From positions 113,672 to 177,671 of the forward strand of contig NW_024724368.1 of the NCBI RefSeq assembly GCF_018991925.1: a stretch of 64,000 bases of DNA, in the 5' to 3' direction. Every line of letters starts with the position of its first letter. Within the stretch, counting starts at the first letter, position 1. Position numbers and translations under genes: made by a program. This document shows, in pieces, positions 10,301 through 22,309 of the stretch. The notes beneath the pieces were generated by a model. The model saw only the letters and a list, made by a program, of their open reading frames with translations, searched no databases and was not told the DNA's origin. This DNA comes from Homarus americanus. Taxonomy: Eukaryota; Arthropoda; Malacostraca; Decapoda; Nephropidae.

Positions 10301-13300
10301 CTCGGTCAGGGAACTTTGTTACACTCGATCAGGGGGCTTTGTTATATTCGATCAGGGGACTTTGTTATACTCGATCAGGGGGTTTTCTATACTCGGTCAG
10401 GGAACTTTGTTACACTCGATCAGGGGGCTTTGTTTATACTCGACCAGGGGACTTTGTTATACTCTATCAGAGGGCTTTGTTACATACTCGATGAGGATGC
10501 TTTGTTTATAATCCGATCCAGTAGAGTTGGTTATACTCGATCAGAGGACTTTGTTATACTCGATTAGGGCCTTTGTTAGACTCGATGAGGACCTTTATTT
10601 ATAATGGATCAGTGGACTTGGGTTATACTCGATTAGGGACTTTGTTATTCTCGATCAGGGAGCTTTGTTATACTCGGTCAGGGGACTTTGTTGTACTCGA
10701 TGGGAGACTTTGTGCATATTCGACCAGGGGCTGATATACTCCATCAGGGGCCTTTTATACTCGACCAGGGACTTTTGTTATGCGACCAGGGGCCTTTGTT
10801 TTACTCGAGCTGGTGACTTTGTTATACTCGACCAGGGGGATTTTGTTATACTCGATTAGGGGGCTTTGTCATACTCGAGCAGAGGACTTTGTTATACTCG
10901 ATAAGGTGCCTTTGTTTTACTCGATCAGGGGACTTTGTTATACTGGATTAGGGACTTTGTTGCTTATACTCGATGAGGAGGGTTTTATACTCGATGAGGA
11001 AACTTTGTTATACTCGATGAGGAGGCTTTATTATACTCGACCAGGGGCCTTTCTTATGCTCGATCAAGTGACTTTGTTATACTCGACGAGGGCTTTGATA
11101 TATACTCCATCCAAGGGGCCTTTGTTATATACTCGATCAGGGGACTTTGTCATATTCGATCAAGGGTCATTCTTCTACTCGATCAGGTGACTTTGTTATA
11201 CTCACGATCCAGGGGACTTTGGTATACTCGATGAGGCTCTTGTTATACTCGATCGGGAACAATGTTATACTCGATCAAGGGCTTTGTTATACTCGATCAA
11301 AGGGACTTTGTTATACTCGACCAGGGACCTTGTTATACGCGATAAGGGGTCTTTGTTATACTCGATGAGGGCCCTTTGTTGCTATACTCGATAGGGGACT
11401 TTGTTTTACTCGATCAAAGGGCTTTGTTCATACTCGATCAGGGACTTTGTTATACTCGCTGAGGGCCACTTTGTTATACTCGACCAGAGGACTTTGTTTT
11501 ACTCGATCAAGGGCTGTTATATACTCGATCAGGGGACTTTGTTATATACTCGACCAGGGGACTTTTATACTCGATTAGGGGACTTTGTTATAATAGATTA
11601 GGAAACTTTGTTATACTCGATGAGGGGCCTTTGTTATACTCGACCAGGGGACTTTGTTATATTCGACCAGGGGGTATTTTGTTATACTCGATTAGGGGCT
11701 TTGTCATACTCGAGCAGAGGACTTTGTTATACTCGATAAGGTGACTTTGTTATACTCGATCAGGGGACTTTCTTATATACTCGATGAGGAGACTTTTTTT
11801 ACTCGATTAGGGAACTTTTGTTATTATCAATGAGGGCTTTGTTATACTCGATGAGGGACTTTGTTATATACTAGATGAGGCTTTATTATATACTCGACCA
11901 GGGGCGCTTTGTTATGCTCGATCACGTGACTTTGTTATACTCGACGAGGGCTGATATATATCCATCAGGGGGCTTTGTTATACTCGACCAGGGGACTTTG
12001 TTATACTCTATCAGAGGGCTTTGTTATTCTTGCTCAGGTGACTTTTTTATGCTCGATCAGGGGGCTTTGTTATATTCGATCAAAGGTATTTTTTATACTC
12101 GATCAGGGGCCATTTTTATGCTCGATCAGGTGACTTTGTTATATTCGATCAGGGGACTTTGTTATACTCGATCAGGGGGTTTTCTATACTCGGTCAGGGA
12201 ACTTTGTTACACTCGATCAGGGGGCTTTGTTATACTCGACCAGGGGACTTTGTTATACTCTATCAGAGGGCTTTGTTATACTCGATGAGGGATCTTTGTT
12301 ATAATCGATCAGTAGAGTTGGTTATACTCGATCAGGGGACTTTGTTATACTCGATTAGGGGCCTTTGTTAGACTCGATGAGGGACCTTTGTTATAATGGA
12401 TCAGTGGACTTGGTTATACTCGATTAGGGGACTTTGTTATTCTCGATCAGGGAGCTTTGTTATACTCGGTCAGGGGACTTTGTTGTACTCGATGAGGAGG
12501 CTTTATTATACTCGACCAGGGGCTTTTTTATGCTCGATCACGTGACTTTATTATATTCGACCAGGGGCTTTGATATACTCCATCAGGGGCCTTTTTATAC
12601 TCGACCAGGGACTTTGTTACACTCGACCAGGGGCCTTTGTTTTACTCGAGCTGGTGACTTTGTTATACTCGACCAGGGGGATTTTGTTATACTCGATTAG
12701 GGGGCTTTGTCATACTCGAGCAGAGGACTTTGTTATACTCGATAAGGTGACTTTGTTTTACTCGATCAGGGGACTTTGTTATACTGGATTAGGGGACTTT
12801 GTTATACTCGATGAGGAGGGTTTTTATACTCGATCAGGAAACTTTGTTATACTCGATGAGGAGGCTTTATTATACTCGACCAGGGGCCTTTCTTATGCTC
12901 GATCAAGTGACTTTGTTATACTCGACGAGGGCTTTGATATACTCCATCAGGGGCCTTTGTTATACTCGATTAGGGGACTTTGTCATATTCGATCAAGGGT
13001 CATTCTTCTACTCGATCAGGTGACTTTGTTATACTCGATCAGGGGACTTTGTTATACTCGATGAGGGCTCTTTGTTATACTCGATCAGGGAACAATGTTA
13101 TACTCGATCAGGGGTCTTTGTTACACTCGATCGGGGGACTTTGTATACTCGACCAGAGGACTTTGTTTACTCGATCAAGGGGCTTTGTTGTTATACTCGA
13201 TCAGGGATATGTTATACTCGATCAGGGGACTTTAATACACCTGGATCAGGGGTCTTTGTTATACTCGTCAAGTGGGCTTTGTTATACTAGGATCAGGGGA

Positions 13301-16300
13301 TTTTGTTATACTCGATCAAGGGACTTTGTCTTACTCGATGAGGGCCCTTTGTTATACTCGACCAGGGGACTTTGTTATACTGCGCCAGGAGACGTTGTTA
13401 TACTCGATCAGAGTCTTTCTTATATTGGACCAGGGGACTTTGTTATACTCGATTAGGGACTTTGTTATACTCGATTAGGGACTTTGTTATACTCGATCAG
13501 GGGACTTTGTTATACTCGTCCAGGGTGCTTTGTTATACTCGATCAGGGGACTTTGTTATACTCGATTAGGGACTTTGTAATACTCGAGCAGAGGACTTTG
13601 TTATACTCGATATGGGGACTTTGTTATACTCGACCAGGGGGCTTTGATATACTCGATCAAGGGACTTTGTTATACTCGATCAGGGGACTTTGTCATATTC
13701 GATCAAGGGTCTTTCTTATACTCGATCAGGTGACTTTGTTATCCTCGATCAGGGGACTTTGTTATACTCGATCAGGGGGTTTGTTATACTCGGTCAGGTG
13801 ACTTTGTTATAATCGATCAGGGGACTTTGTTATACTCGACCAGGGAACTTTGTCATACTCGATCAACGGGCTTTATTTATACTCGATGAGGGGACTTTGT
13901 TATACTCGATTAGAGGCCTTTGTTAGACTCGATGAGGGACCTTTGTTATAATCGATCAGTGGAGTTGGTTATACTCGATCAGGGGACTTTGTTATACTCG
14001 ATTAGGGGCCTTTGTTAGACTCGATGAGGGACCTTTGTTACAATCGATCAGTTGACTTGGTTATACTCGATCAGGGGACTTTGTTATACTCGATCAGGGG
14101 ACTTTGTTGTTCTCGATGAGGAGGCTTTATTATTTTCGACCAGGGGCCTTTTTATGCTCGATGACGTGAGTTTATTATACTCGACCAGGGGCTTTGATAT
14201 ACTCTATATGGGGGCTTTTTTATACTTGACCAGGGACCTTGTTATACTCGACCAGGGGACTTTGTTATTGTCGATGAAGGGTTATTTGTTATACTCGATC
14301 AATGGGACTTTTTTATACTCGATGAGGGGGCTTTGTTATACTCGACCAGGGGCCTTTGTAAAGCTTGACGAGGGGCCTTTGTTATACTCGATGAGGGGCC
14401 TTTGTTATACTCGATGAGGGGCCTTTGCTATACTCGACCAGGGGACTTTTTTATACTCGACCAGGGTGCTTTGATTCACTCAATCAGGGGACTTTGATAT
14501 ACTCGACCAGGGGACTTTGTTATACTCGACCAGGGGGATTTTGTTATACTCGATCAGGGGGCTCTGTTATACTCGAGCGGGGGACTTTGTTACACTCGAT
14601 AAGGTGATTTTGTTATACTCGATCAAAGGACTTTGTTATACTCGATCAGGGAACTTTGTTATACTCGATTAGTTGGCTTTATTATACTCGACCAGGGGCC
14701 ATTCTTATGGTCGATGAGGTGACTTTGTTATGCTCGTTTAGGGGGTTTGCTATACTCGGTCAGGGGACTTTGTTATACTCGATCAGGGGGCTTTGTTATA
14801 CTCGACCAGGGGACTTTGTTATACTCTATCAAAGGGCTTTGTTATACACGATCAGGGGACTTTGTTATACTCCATCAGGAACCTTTGTTATACTCGATCA
14901 GGGGGTTTTCTATACTCGGTCAGGGAACTTTGTTACACTCGATCAGGGGGCTTTGTTATATTCGATCAGGGGACTTTGTTATACTCGATCAGGGGGTTTT
15001 CTATACTCGGTCAGGGAACTTTGTTACACTCGATCAGGGGGCTTTGTTATACTCGACCAGGGGACTTTGTTATACTCTATCAGAGGGCTTTGTTATACTC
15101 GATGAGGGATCTTTGTTATAATCGATCAGTAGAGTTGGTTATACTCGAACAGGGGACTTTGTTATACTCGATTAGGGGCCTTTGTTAGACTCGATGAGGG
15201 ACCTTTGTTATAATGGATCAGTGGACTTGGTTATACTCGATTAGGGGACTTTGTTATTCGCGATGAGGGAGCTTTGTTATACTCGGTCAGGGGACTTTGT
15301 TGTACTCGATGAGGAGGCTTTATTATACTCGACCAGGGGCTTTTTTATGCTCGATCACGTGACTTTATTATATTCGACCAGGGGCTTTGATATACTCCAT
15401 CAGGGGCCTTTTTATACTCGACCAGGGACTTTGTTACACTCGACCAGGGGCCTTTGTTTTACTCGAGCTGGTGACTTTGTTATACTCGACCAGGGGGATT
15501 TTGTTATACTCGATTAGGGGGCTTTGTCATACTCGAGCAGAGGACTTTGTTATACTCGATAAGGTGACTGTTTTTACTCGATCAGGGACTTTGTTATACT
15601 GGATTAGGGGACTTTGTTATACTCGATGAGGAGGGTTTTATACTCGATCAGGAAACTTTGTTATACTCGATGAGGAGGAAGCTTTATTATACTCGACCAG
15701 GACGCCTTTCTTATGCTCGATCAAGTGACTTTGTTATACTCGACGAGGGCTTTGATATACTCCATCAGGGGCCTTTGTTATACTCGATCAGGGACTTTGT
15801 CATATTCGATCAAGGTCATTCTTCTCTCGATCAGGTGACTTTGTTATATAGTCAGGACTTTGTTATACTCGATGAGGCTCTTTTGATTTACATACTCGAT
15901 CAGGGAACAATGTTATACTCGACCAGGGGACTTTGTTATACTCGAGCAGGGGACTTTGTTATACTCGACCAGGGGGATTTTGTTGTACTCGATAAGGTGA
16001 CTTTGTTATACTCGATTAGGGGACTTTGTTATACTCGATCAGGGGACTTTGTTATACTCGATGAGGAGGCTTTTTATACTCGATGAGGGAACTTTGTTAT
16101 TATCAATTAGAGGGCTTTGTTATACTCGATCAGGGGACTTTGTTATACTAGATGAGGAGGCTTTATTATACTCGACCAGGGGCCTTTGTTATACTCGATC
16201 ACTTGACTTTGTTATACTCGACGAGGGCTTTGATATACTCAATCAGGGGCCTTTTTTATGCTCGACCAGGGAATTTGTTATACTCGACCAGGTAACTTTG

Positions 16301-17607
16301 TTATTCTCGCTCAGGGGACTTTGGCATACTCGATGAGGGGGCTTTGTTATACTTGATCAGGGGACTTTTTTATACTCGATGAGGGCGCTTTGTTATACTC
16401 GACAAGGGGCCTTTGTAAAGCTCGACGAGGGGCCTTTTTTATAATCGATCAGGGGCCTTTGTTATACTCGATGAGGGGCCATTGTTATACTAGACCAGGG
16501 GACTTTGTTATGCTCGACCAGGGGACTTTGATGCACTCAATCAGGGGACTTTGTTATACTCGACCAGGGGACTTTGTTATACTCGACCAGGGGACTTTAT
16601 AATACTCGACCAGGGGCCATTTTTATGCTCGATCAGGTGACTTTGTTATATTCGATCAGGGGACTTTGTTATACTCGATCAGGGGGTGTGCTATACTCGG
16701 TCAGGGGACTTTGTTACACTCGATCAGTGAACTTTGTTATACTCGATCAGGGGACTTTGTTATACTCGATGAGGAGGCTTTTTATACTCGATTAGGGAAC
16801 TTTGTTATTATCAATGAGAGGGCTTAGTTCATACTCGATCAGGGGACTTTGTTATACTCGATGAGGGCCCTTTGTTATTCTCGACCAGAGGATTTTGTTT
16901 TACTCGATCAAGGGGCTTTGTTATACTCGATCAAGGGACTTTGTTATACTCGACCAGGGGACCTTTTTATACCCGATGAGGGGACTTTGTTATAATAGAT
17001 CAGGAAACTTTGTTATACTCCATGAGGGGCCTTTGTTATACTCGACCAGGGGGCTTTGATATTCCCGATCATTGGACTTTCTTATACTCGATCAGTTGAC
17101 TTTGTGATACTCAATCAGGGGACTTTGTTATACTCGATCAGAAGGGTTTGTTATACTCGACCAGGGGCCTTTGTTATGCTCGACCAGGGGCCTTTGTTAT
17201 ACTCGATTAGGGGCCTTTGTTAAACTCCACCAGGGGACTTTGTTATACTCGAGAAGGGGGCTTTGATATACTGTACTCGATCAGGGGACTTTGTTATACT
17301 CGATGAGGGGGCTTTGTTATACTCGAGCAGGGGCCTTTGTTATGCTCTACCAGGGCCTTTGTTATACTCGATTAGGGGACTTTGTTATAATAGATCAGGG
17401 GACTTTGTTATACTCGACCAGAGGACTTTGTTTTACTCGATCAAGGGGCTTTTTTATACTCGATCAGGGGACTTTGTTATAATTGATCAGGAAACTTTGT
17501 TATACTCGATGAGGGGGCCTTTGCTATAATCGACCAGGGGGCTTTGATATACCCGATCATTGGACTTTCTTATTTTCGATCAAGTGACTTTGTTATACTC
17601 GATGAGG
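7359..17607. repeat. 23-bp satellite array, right block, with higher-order duplications
   Basis: About 445 further units of the same 23-bp repeat, up to the assembly gap. Variant order shows kilobase-scale duplicated blocks. Positions 14515-15564 repeat 1-1050 (offset about 14,514) and 12159-13090 repeat 462-1393 (offset about 11,697). Positions 8579-9440 follow 1866-2790, and 13600-14000 follow 9100-9500. Rare variants such as TTCGCGATGAGG (about 757 and 15271) are shared by the paired blocks. Positions about 9469-9510 contain a short non-repeat patch absent from the matching block near 13962. About 10430-11960, 13140-13480 and 15565-15900 are rich in 1-4-bp indels that break the period. Confidence 0.95.
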
Positions 17608-17707
17608 NNNNNNNNNNNNNNNNNNNNNNNNNNNNNNNNNNNNNNNNNNNNNNNNNNNNNNNNNNNNNNNNNNNNNNNNNNNNNNNNNNNNNNNNNNNNN
17701 NNNNNNN
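17608..17707. other. Assembly gap (100 N)
   Basis: Exactly 100 N, the usual placeholder for a gap of unknown length. It joins the end of the 23-bp satellite to the start of an unrelated 28-bp minisatellite, so true adjacency of the two arrays is unproven. Confidence 0.99.
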
Positions 17708-20700
17708 TGCTGTTCCCCTTCTGTTCGTTGTGTTGCTGTTCCTTCCTGTTCTTCTGTGTTGCTGTTCCCTTCATGTTCTTCTGTGCTGCTGTTCCCCTTC
17801 ATGTTCTTCTGTGCTTGCTGTTCCCCTTCATGTTCTGCTGTGTTGCTGTTCCCTTCCTGTTCTTCTGTGTTCCTGTTCCTTCATGTTCTTCTGTGCTGCT
17901 GTTTCCCCTTCATGTTCTGCTGTGTTTTGTTCCCCTTCCTGTTCTTCTGTTGCTGTTTCCCCTTCATGTTCTTCTGTGTTGCTGTTCCCCTTCATGTTCT
18001 TCTGTGTTGCTGTTCCCTTCGTGTTCTGCTGTGTGCTGTTCCCTTTCATGTTCTGCTGTATTTTGCTGTTTCTTCCCCTTCATTTTCTCTGTGTTGCTGT
18101 TCCCTTCCTGTTCTTCTGTATTTGCTTTCCCCTTCATGTTCTTCTGTTTCCTGTTCCCCTTCATGTTCTCTATTTCTGTTCTTCTGTGCTGCTTTTCCCC
18201 TTCCTGTTCTGCTGTGTTGCTGTTTCCCCTTCATGTTCTTCTGTGTTGCTGTTTCATTCTGTTCTTTCTTTTCCTTCACTTCTTCTGCTGCTGTTTCCCC
18301 TTCATGTTCTGCTGTGTTGCTGTTTCCCCTTCATGTTCTGCTGTGTTGCTGTTCCCTTCATGTTCTGCTGTGTTGCTGTTCCCCTTCATGTTCTGCTGTG
18401 TTGCTGTTCCCTTCCTGTTCTGCTGTGTTGCTGCTCCTTCATGTTCTTCTGTGTTGCTGTTCCCTTCCTGTTCTGTGTTGCTGTTCCCTTCCTGTCTGCT
18501 GTGTTGCTGTTCCCCTTCTGTTCTGCTGGTTGTTCCTTCTGTTCTGCTGTGTTGCTGTTCCCTTCATGTTCTGCTGTGTTGCTGTTTCCCCTTCATGTTC
18601 TTCTGTGTTGCTGTTTCCCCTTCATGTTCTGCTGTGTTGCTGTTCCCTTCATGTTCTCTGTTTGCTGTTCCCCTTCCTGTTCTCTGTGTTGCTGTTCCCC
18701 TTCCTGTTCTGCTGTGCTGCTGTTCCCCTTCCTGTTCTGCTGTGTTGCTGTTTCCCTTCCTGTTCTTGTTGCTGTTTCCCTTCCTGTTCTGCTGTTTGCT
18801 TGTTTCCCCTTCCTGTTCTGCTGTGTTGCTGTTCCCCTTCATGTTCTGCTGTGTTGCTGTTCCCTTCCTGTTCCTGCTGTGTTGCTGTTCCTTCCTGTTC
18901 TGCTGTGTTGCTTTTCCCCTTCATGTTCTTCTGTATTTGCTGTTCCTTCCTGTTCTGCTGTGCTGCTGTTCCCCTTCATGTTCTTCTGTGCTGCTGTTCC
19001 TTCATTTCTTCTGTGTCTGTTTCCCCTTCATGTTCTGCTGTGTTGCTGTTCCCTTCATGTTCTTCTGTGCTGCTTCCCCTTCCTGTTCCTGCTGTGCTTT
19101 TCCCCTTCATGTTCTGCTGTGCTGTTCCCTTCCTGTTCTTCTGTGTTGCTGTTCCCCTTCCTGTTCTGCTGTGTTGCTGTTCCCTTCCTGTTCTGCTGTG
19201 TTGCTGTTCCCCTTATGTCTTCTGTGTTGCTTTCCCTTCCTGTTCTGCTGTTGCTGTTCCTTCCTGTTCTTCTGTTGTGTTCCCTTCCTGTTCTGGTTGC
19301 TGTTTCCTTCCTGTTCTCTGTGTTGCTGTTCCCCTTCATGTTCTGCTGTGCTCTTCCTCTGTTCCTTCTGTTCTCTGTGTCTCTTCTCTCTGTGTTGCTG
19401 TTCCCCTTCATGTTCTGCTGTGATGCTGTTCCCCTTCCTGTTCTTCTGTTGCTGTTCCCCTTCCTGTTCCTGTGTTGCTGTTCCCCTTCCTGTTCTGCTG
19501 TGTTGCTGTTTCCTGTTCTGCTGTGTTGCTTCCCCTTCCTGTTCTTCTGTGTTGCTGTTTCCCCTTCATGTTCTTCTGTGCTGCTGTTCCCCTTCATGTT
19601 CTGCTGTGTTGCTGTTCCCCTTCCTGTTCTGCTGTGTTGCTGTTCCCCTTCCTGTTCTGCTGTGTTGCTGTTTCCCTTCATGTTCTGCTGTGTTGCTGTT
19701 CCCCTTATTTTCTTCTGTGTTGCTGTTCCCCTTCATGTTCTTCTGTTTGCTGTTCCCCTTCCTGTTCTGCTGTGTTGCTGTTCCCCTTCCTGTTCTGCTG
19801 TGTTGCTGTTCCCCTTCCTGTTCTGCTGTGTTGCTGTTCCCCTTCCTGTTCTGCTGTGTTGCTGTTCCCCTTCATGTTCTGCTGTGTTGCTGTTCCCTTC
19901 CATGTTCTTCTGTGCTGCTGTTCCCCTTCATGTTCTGCTGTGTTGCTGTTCCCCTTCATGTTCTTCTGTGCTGCTGTTCCCCTTCCTGTTCTGCTGTGTT
20001 GCTGTTTCCCCTTCATTTTCTTCTGTGCTGCTGTTCCCCTTCATGTTCTGCTGTGTTGCTGTTCCCCTTCCTGTTCTGCTGTGTTGCTGTTTCCCCTTCC
20101 TGTTCTGCTGTGTTGCTGTTTCCCCTTCATGTTCTGCTGTGTTGCTGTTCCCCTTCATGTTCTTCTGTGCTACTGTTCCCCTTCATGTTCTGCTGTGTTG
20201 CTGTTTCCCCTTCATGTTCTTCTGTGCTGCTGTTCCCCTTCATGTTCTGCTGTGTTGCTGTTCCCCTTCATTTTCTGCTGTGTTGCTGTTCCCCTTCCTG
20301 TTCTGTGTTGCTGTTCCCTTCCTGTTCTGCTGTTGCTGTTCCCCTTCATGTTCTGCTGTGTTGCTGTTCCCCTTCATGTTCTTCTGTGTTGCTGTTCCCC
20401 TTCATGTTCTTCTGTTGCTGTTCCCCTTCCTGTTCTGCTGTGTTGCTGTTCCCTTCCTGTTCTGCTGTGTTGCTGTTCCCCTTCCTGTTCTGCTGTGTGC
20501 TGTTCCCCTTCCTGTTCTGCTGTGTTGCTGTTCCCTTCCTGTTCTGCTGTGTTGCTTTTCCCCTTCATGTTCTGCTGTGTTGCTGTTCCCCTTCATGTTC
20601 TTCTGTGCTGCTGTTCCCCTTCATGTTCTGCTGTGTTGCTGTTCCCCTTCCTGTTCTGCTGTGTTGCTGTTTCCCCTTCCTGTTCTGCTGTTTTGCTGTT

Positions 20701-21994
20701 CCCCTTCCTGTTCTGCTGTGTTGCTGTTTCCCCTTCATGTTCTTCCCTGCTGTTCCCCCTTCATGTTCTTCTGTGCTGCTGTTCCCCCTGTTCTGCTTTC
20801 CTTGCTACATTTCCCCTTCCTGTTCTGCTGTGTTGCTGTTCCCCTTCCTGTTCTGCTGTGTTGCTGTTCCCCTTCCTGTTCTGCTGTGTTGCTGTTCCCC
20901 TTCATGTTCTGCTGTGTTGCTGTTTCCCCTTCATGTTCTTCTGTGCTGCTGTTCCCCTTCATGTTCTGCTGTTTTGCTGTTCCCCTTCATGTTCTGCTGT
21001 TCTACTGTTTCCCCTTCATGTTCTGCTGTGTTTCTGTTCCCCTTCCTGTTCTGCTGTTCTGTTTCCCCTTCATGTTCTGTGTTCTACTGTTCCCCTTCAT
21101 GTTCTGCTGTGTTGCTGTTCCCCTTCCTGTTCTGCTGTTCTACTGTTTCCCCTTCATGTTCTGCTGTGTTGCTGTTCCCCTTCATGTTCTTCTGTGTTGC
21201 TGTTTCCCCTTCATGTTCTGCTGTGTTGCTGTTTCCCCTTCATGTTCTTCTGTGCTGCTGTTCCCTTCATGTTCTGCTGTGTTGCTGTTCCCCTTCATGT
21301 TCTTCTGTGCTACTGTTCCCTTCATGTTCTGCTGTGTTGCTGTTTCCCCTTCATATTTCTTCTGTTCTACTGTTCCCCTTCATGTTCTGCTGTGTTGCTG
21401 TTCCCCTTCCTGTTCTGCTGTTGCTGTTTCCCCTCCTGTTCTGCTGTGTTGCTGTTCCCCTTCATGTTCTGCTGTGTTGCTGTTTCCCTTCATGTTCTTC
21501 TGTTCTACTGTTCCCCTTCATGTTCTGCTGTGTTGCTGTTCCCCTTCATGTTCTGCTGTGTTGCTGTTCCCCTTCATGTTCTGCTGTGTTGCTGTTCCCC
21601 TTCCTGTTCTGCTGTGTTGCTGTTCCCCTTCCTGTTCTGCTGTGTTGCTGTTCCCCTTCCTGTTCTGCTGTGTTGCTGTTCCCCTTCATGTTCTGCTGTG
21701 TTGCTGTTCCCTTCATGTTCTTCTGTGCTGCTGTTTCCCCTTCATGTTCTGCTGTGTTCTTTTCCCTTCATGTTTTTCTGTTCTGTTCCCCTTCATGTTC
21801 CTGCTGTTGCTGTTTCCCCTTCATGTTTCTTCTGTGCTACTGTTCCCCTTCCTTTTCTGCTGTGTTGCTGTTCCCCTTCATGTTCTTCTGTTCTACTGTT
21901 CCCCTTCATGTTCTGCTGTGTTGCTGTTCCCCTTCATGTTCTGCTGTGTTGCTGTTCCCCTTCCTGTTCTGCTGTTCTACTGTTCCCCTCCTCA
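17708..21994. repeat. 28-bp minisatellite array
   Basis: About 150 tandem copies of a 28-bp unit with core GCTGTTCCCCTTC followed by (A/C)TGTTCTKCTGTG. The plus strand is strongly T- and C-rich and nearly lacks A; the minus strand is purine-rich. The unit has no stop codon in most frames and is not a multiple of 3. This gives apparent open frames of over 1,500 codons in plus frames (cysteine/leucine/valine-rich peptides) and hydrophilic glutamine/asparagine-rich ones on the minus strand. I treat these as artefacts. Units between the gap and about 19500 are often shortened by indels; those from 19500 to 21990 are regular. Confidence 0.97.
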
Positions 21995-22073
21995 ACACAG
22001 CATCCTATCATCCCGTTATTCTTTACGCTTGTCGCTTCACACAAACAATACATCTGTTTATGGTCTTAACCCC

Positions 22074-22128
22074 AGTTGGTGTACACATGATCAGTTGGTG
22101 TACACATGATCAGTTGGTGTACACATGT
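22074..22128. repeat. 19-bp tandem repeat, 3 copies
   Basis: Three copies of a 19-bp unit containing GTTGGTGTACACATGATC. Each unit carries the palindromes GTGTACAC and TGATCA. The array lies 80 bp right of the 28-bp minisatellite. Confidence 0.9.
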
Positions 22129-22189
22129 TAACATTGCATTTCGTAAAACTTTATTCCATTTGTCATGTTATTCCCAGTGTGACGTGTAT

Positions 22190-22308
22190 CTAGATGTCAT
22201 GTTATTCTAGGTGTCATGTCATTCTAGGTGTCATGTCATTCTAGGTGTCATGTCAGACTAGGTGTCACGTTAGTTTAGGTGCCATGTCATTCAAGGTGTC
22301 ACGTCATT
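22190..22308. repeat. 17-bp tandem repeat, about 7 copies
   Basis: Degenerate tandem units of about 17 bp with core TAGGTGTCATGTCATTC, from 22190 to the GTCACGTCATTATG end. Small open frames crossing it have no recognisable domain. Confidence 0.85.
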
Positions 22309-22309
22309 A

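Noticed and set aside
142..17529. Dozens of open frames of 60-230 codons with repeating LLYSIRGLCYTRSGDFVILD-like peptides
   Set aside because: They are the 23-bp satellite read in its three stop-free plus frames. The same peptide period appears in all frames, and small indels simply switch frame.
1..21994. CRISPR-like arrays (23- and 28-bp repeats)
   Set aside because: Units are directly adjacent with no unique spacers, in an animal genome and without cas genes.
17544..22131. Two plus-strand frames of over 1,500 codons and one of 865
   Set aside because: They run through the 100-N gap and the 28-bp array; open because the unit lacks stops. No domain, start context or splice support.
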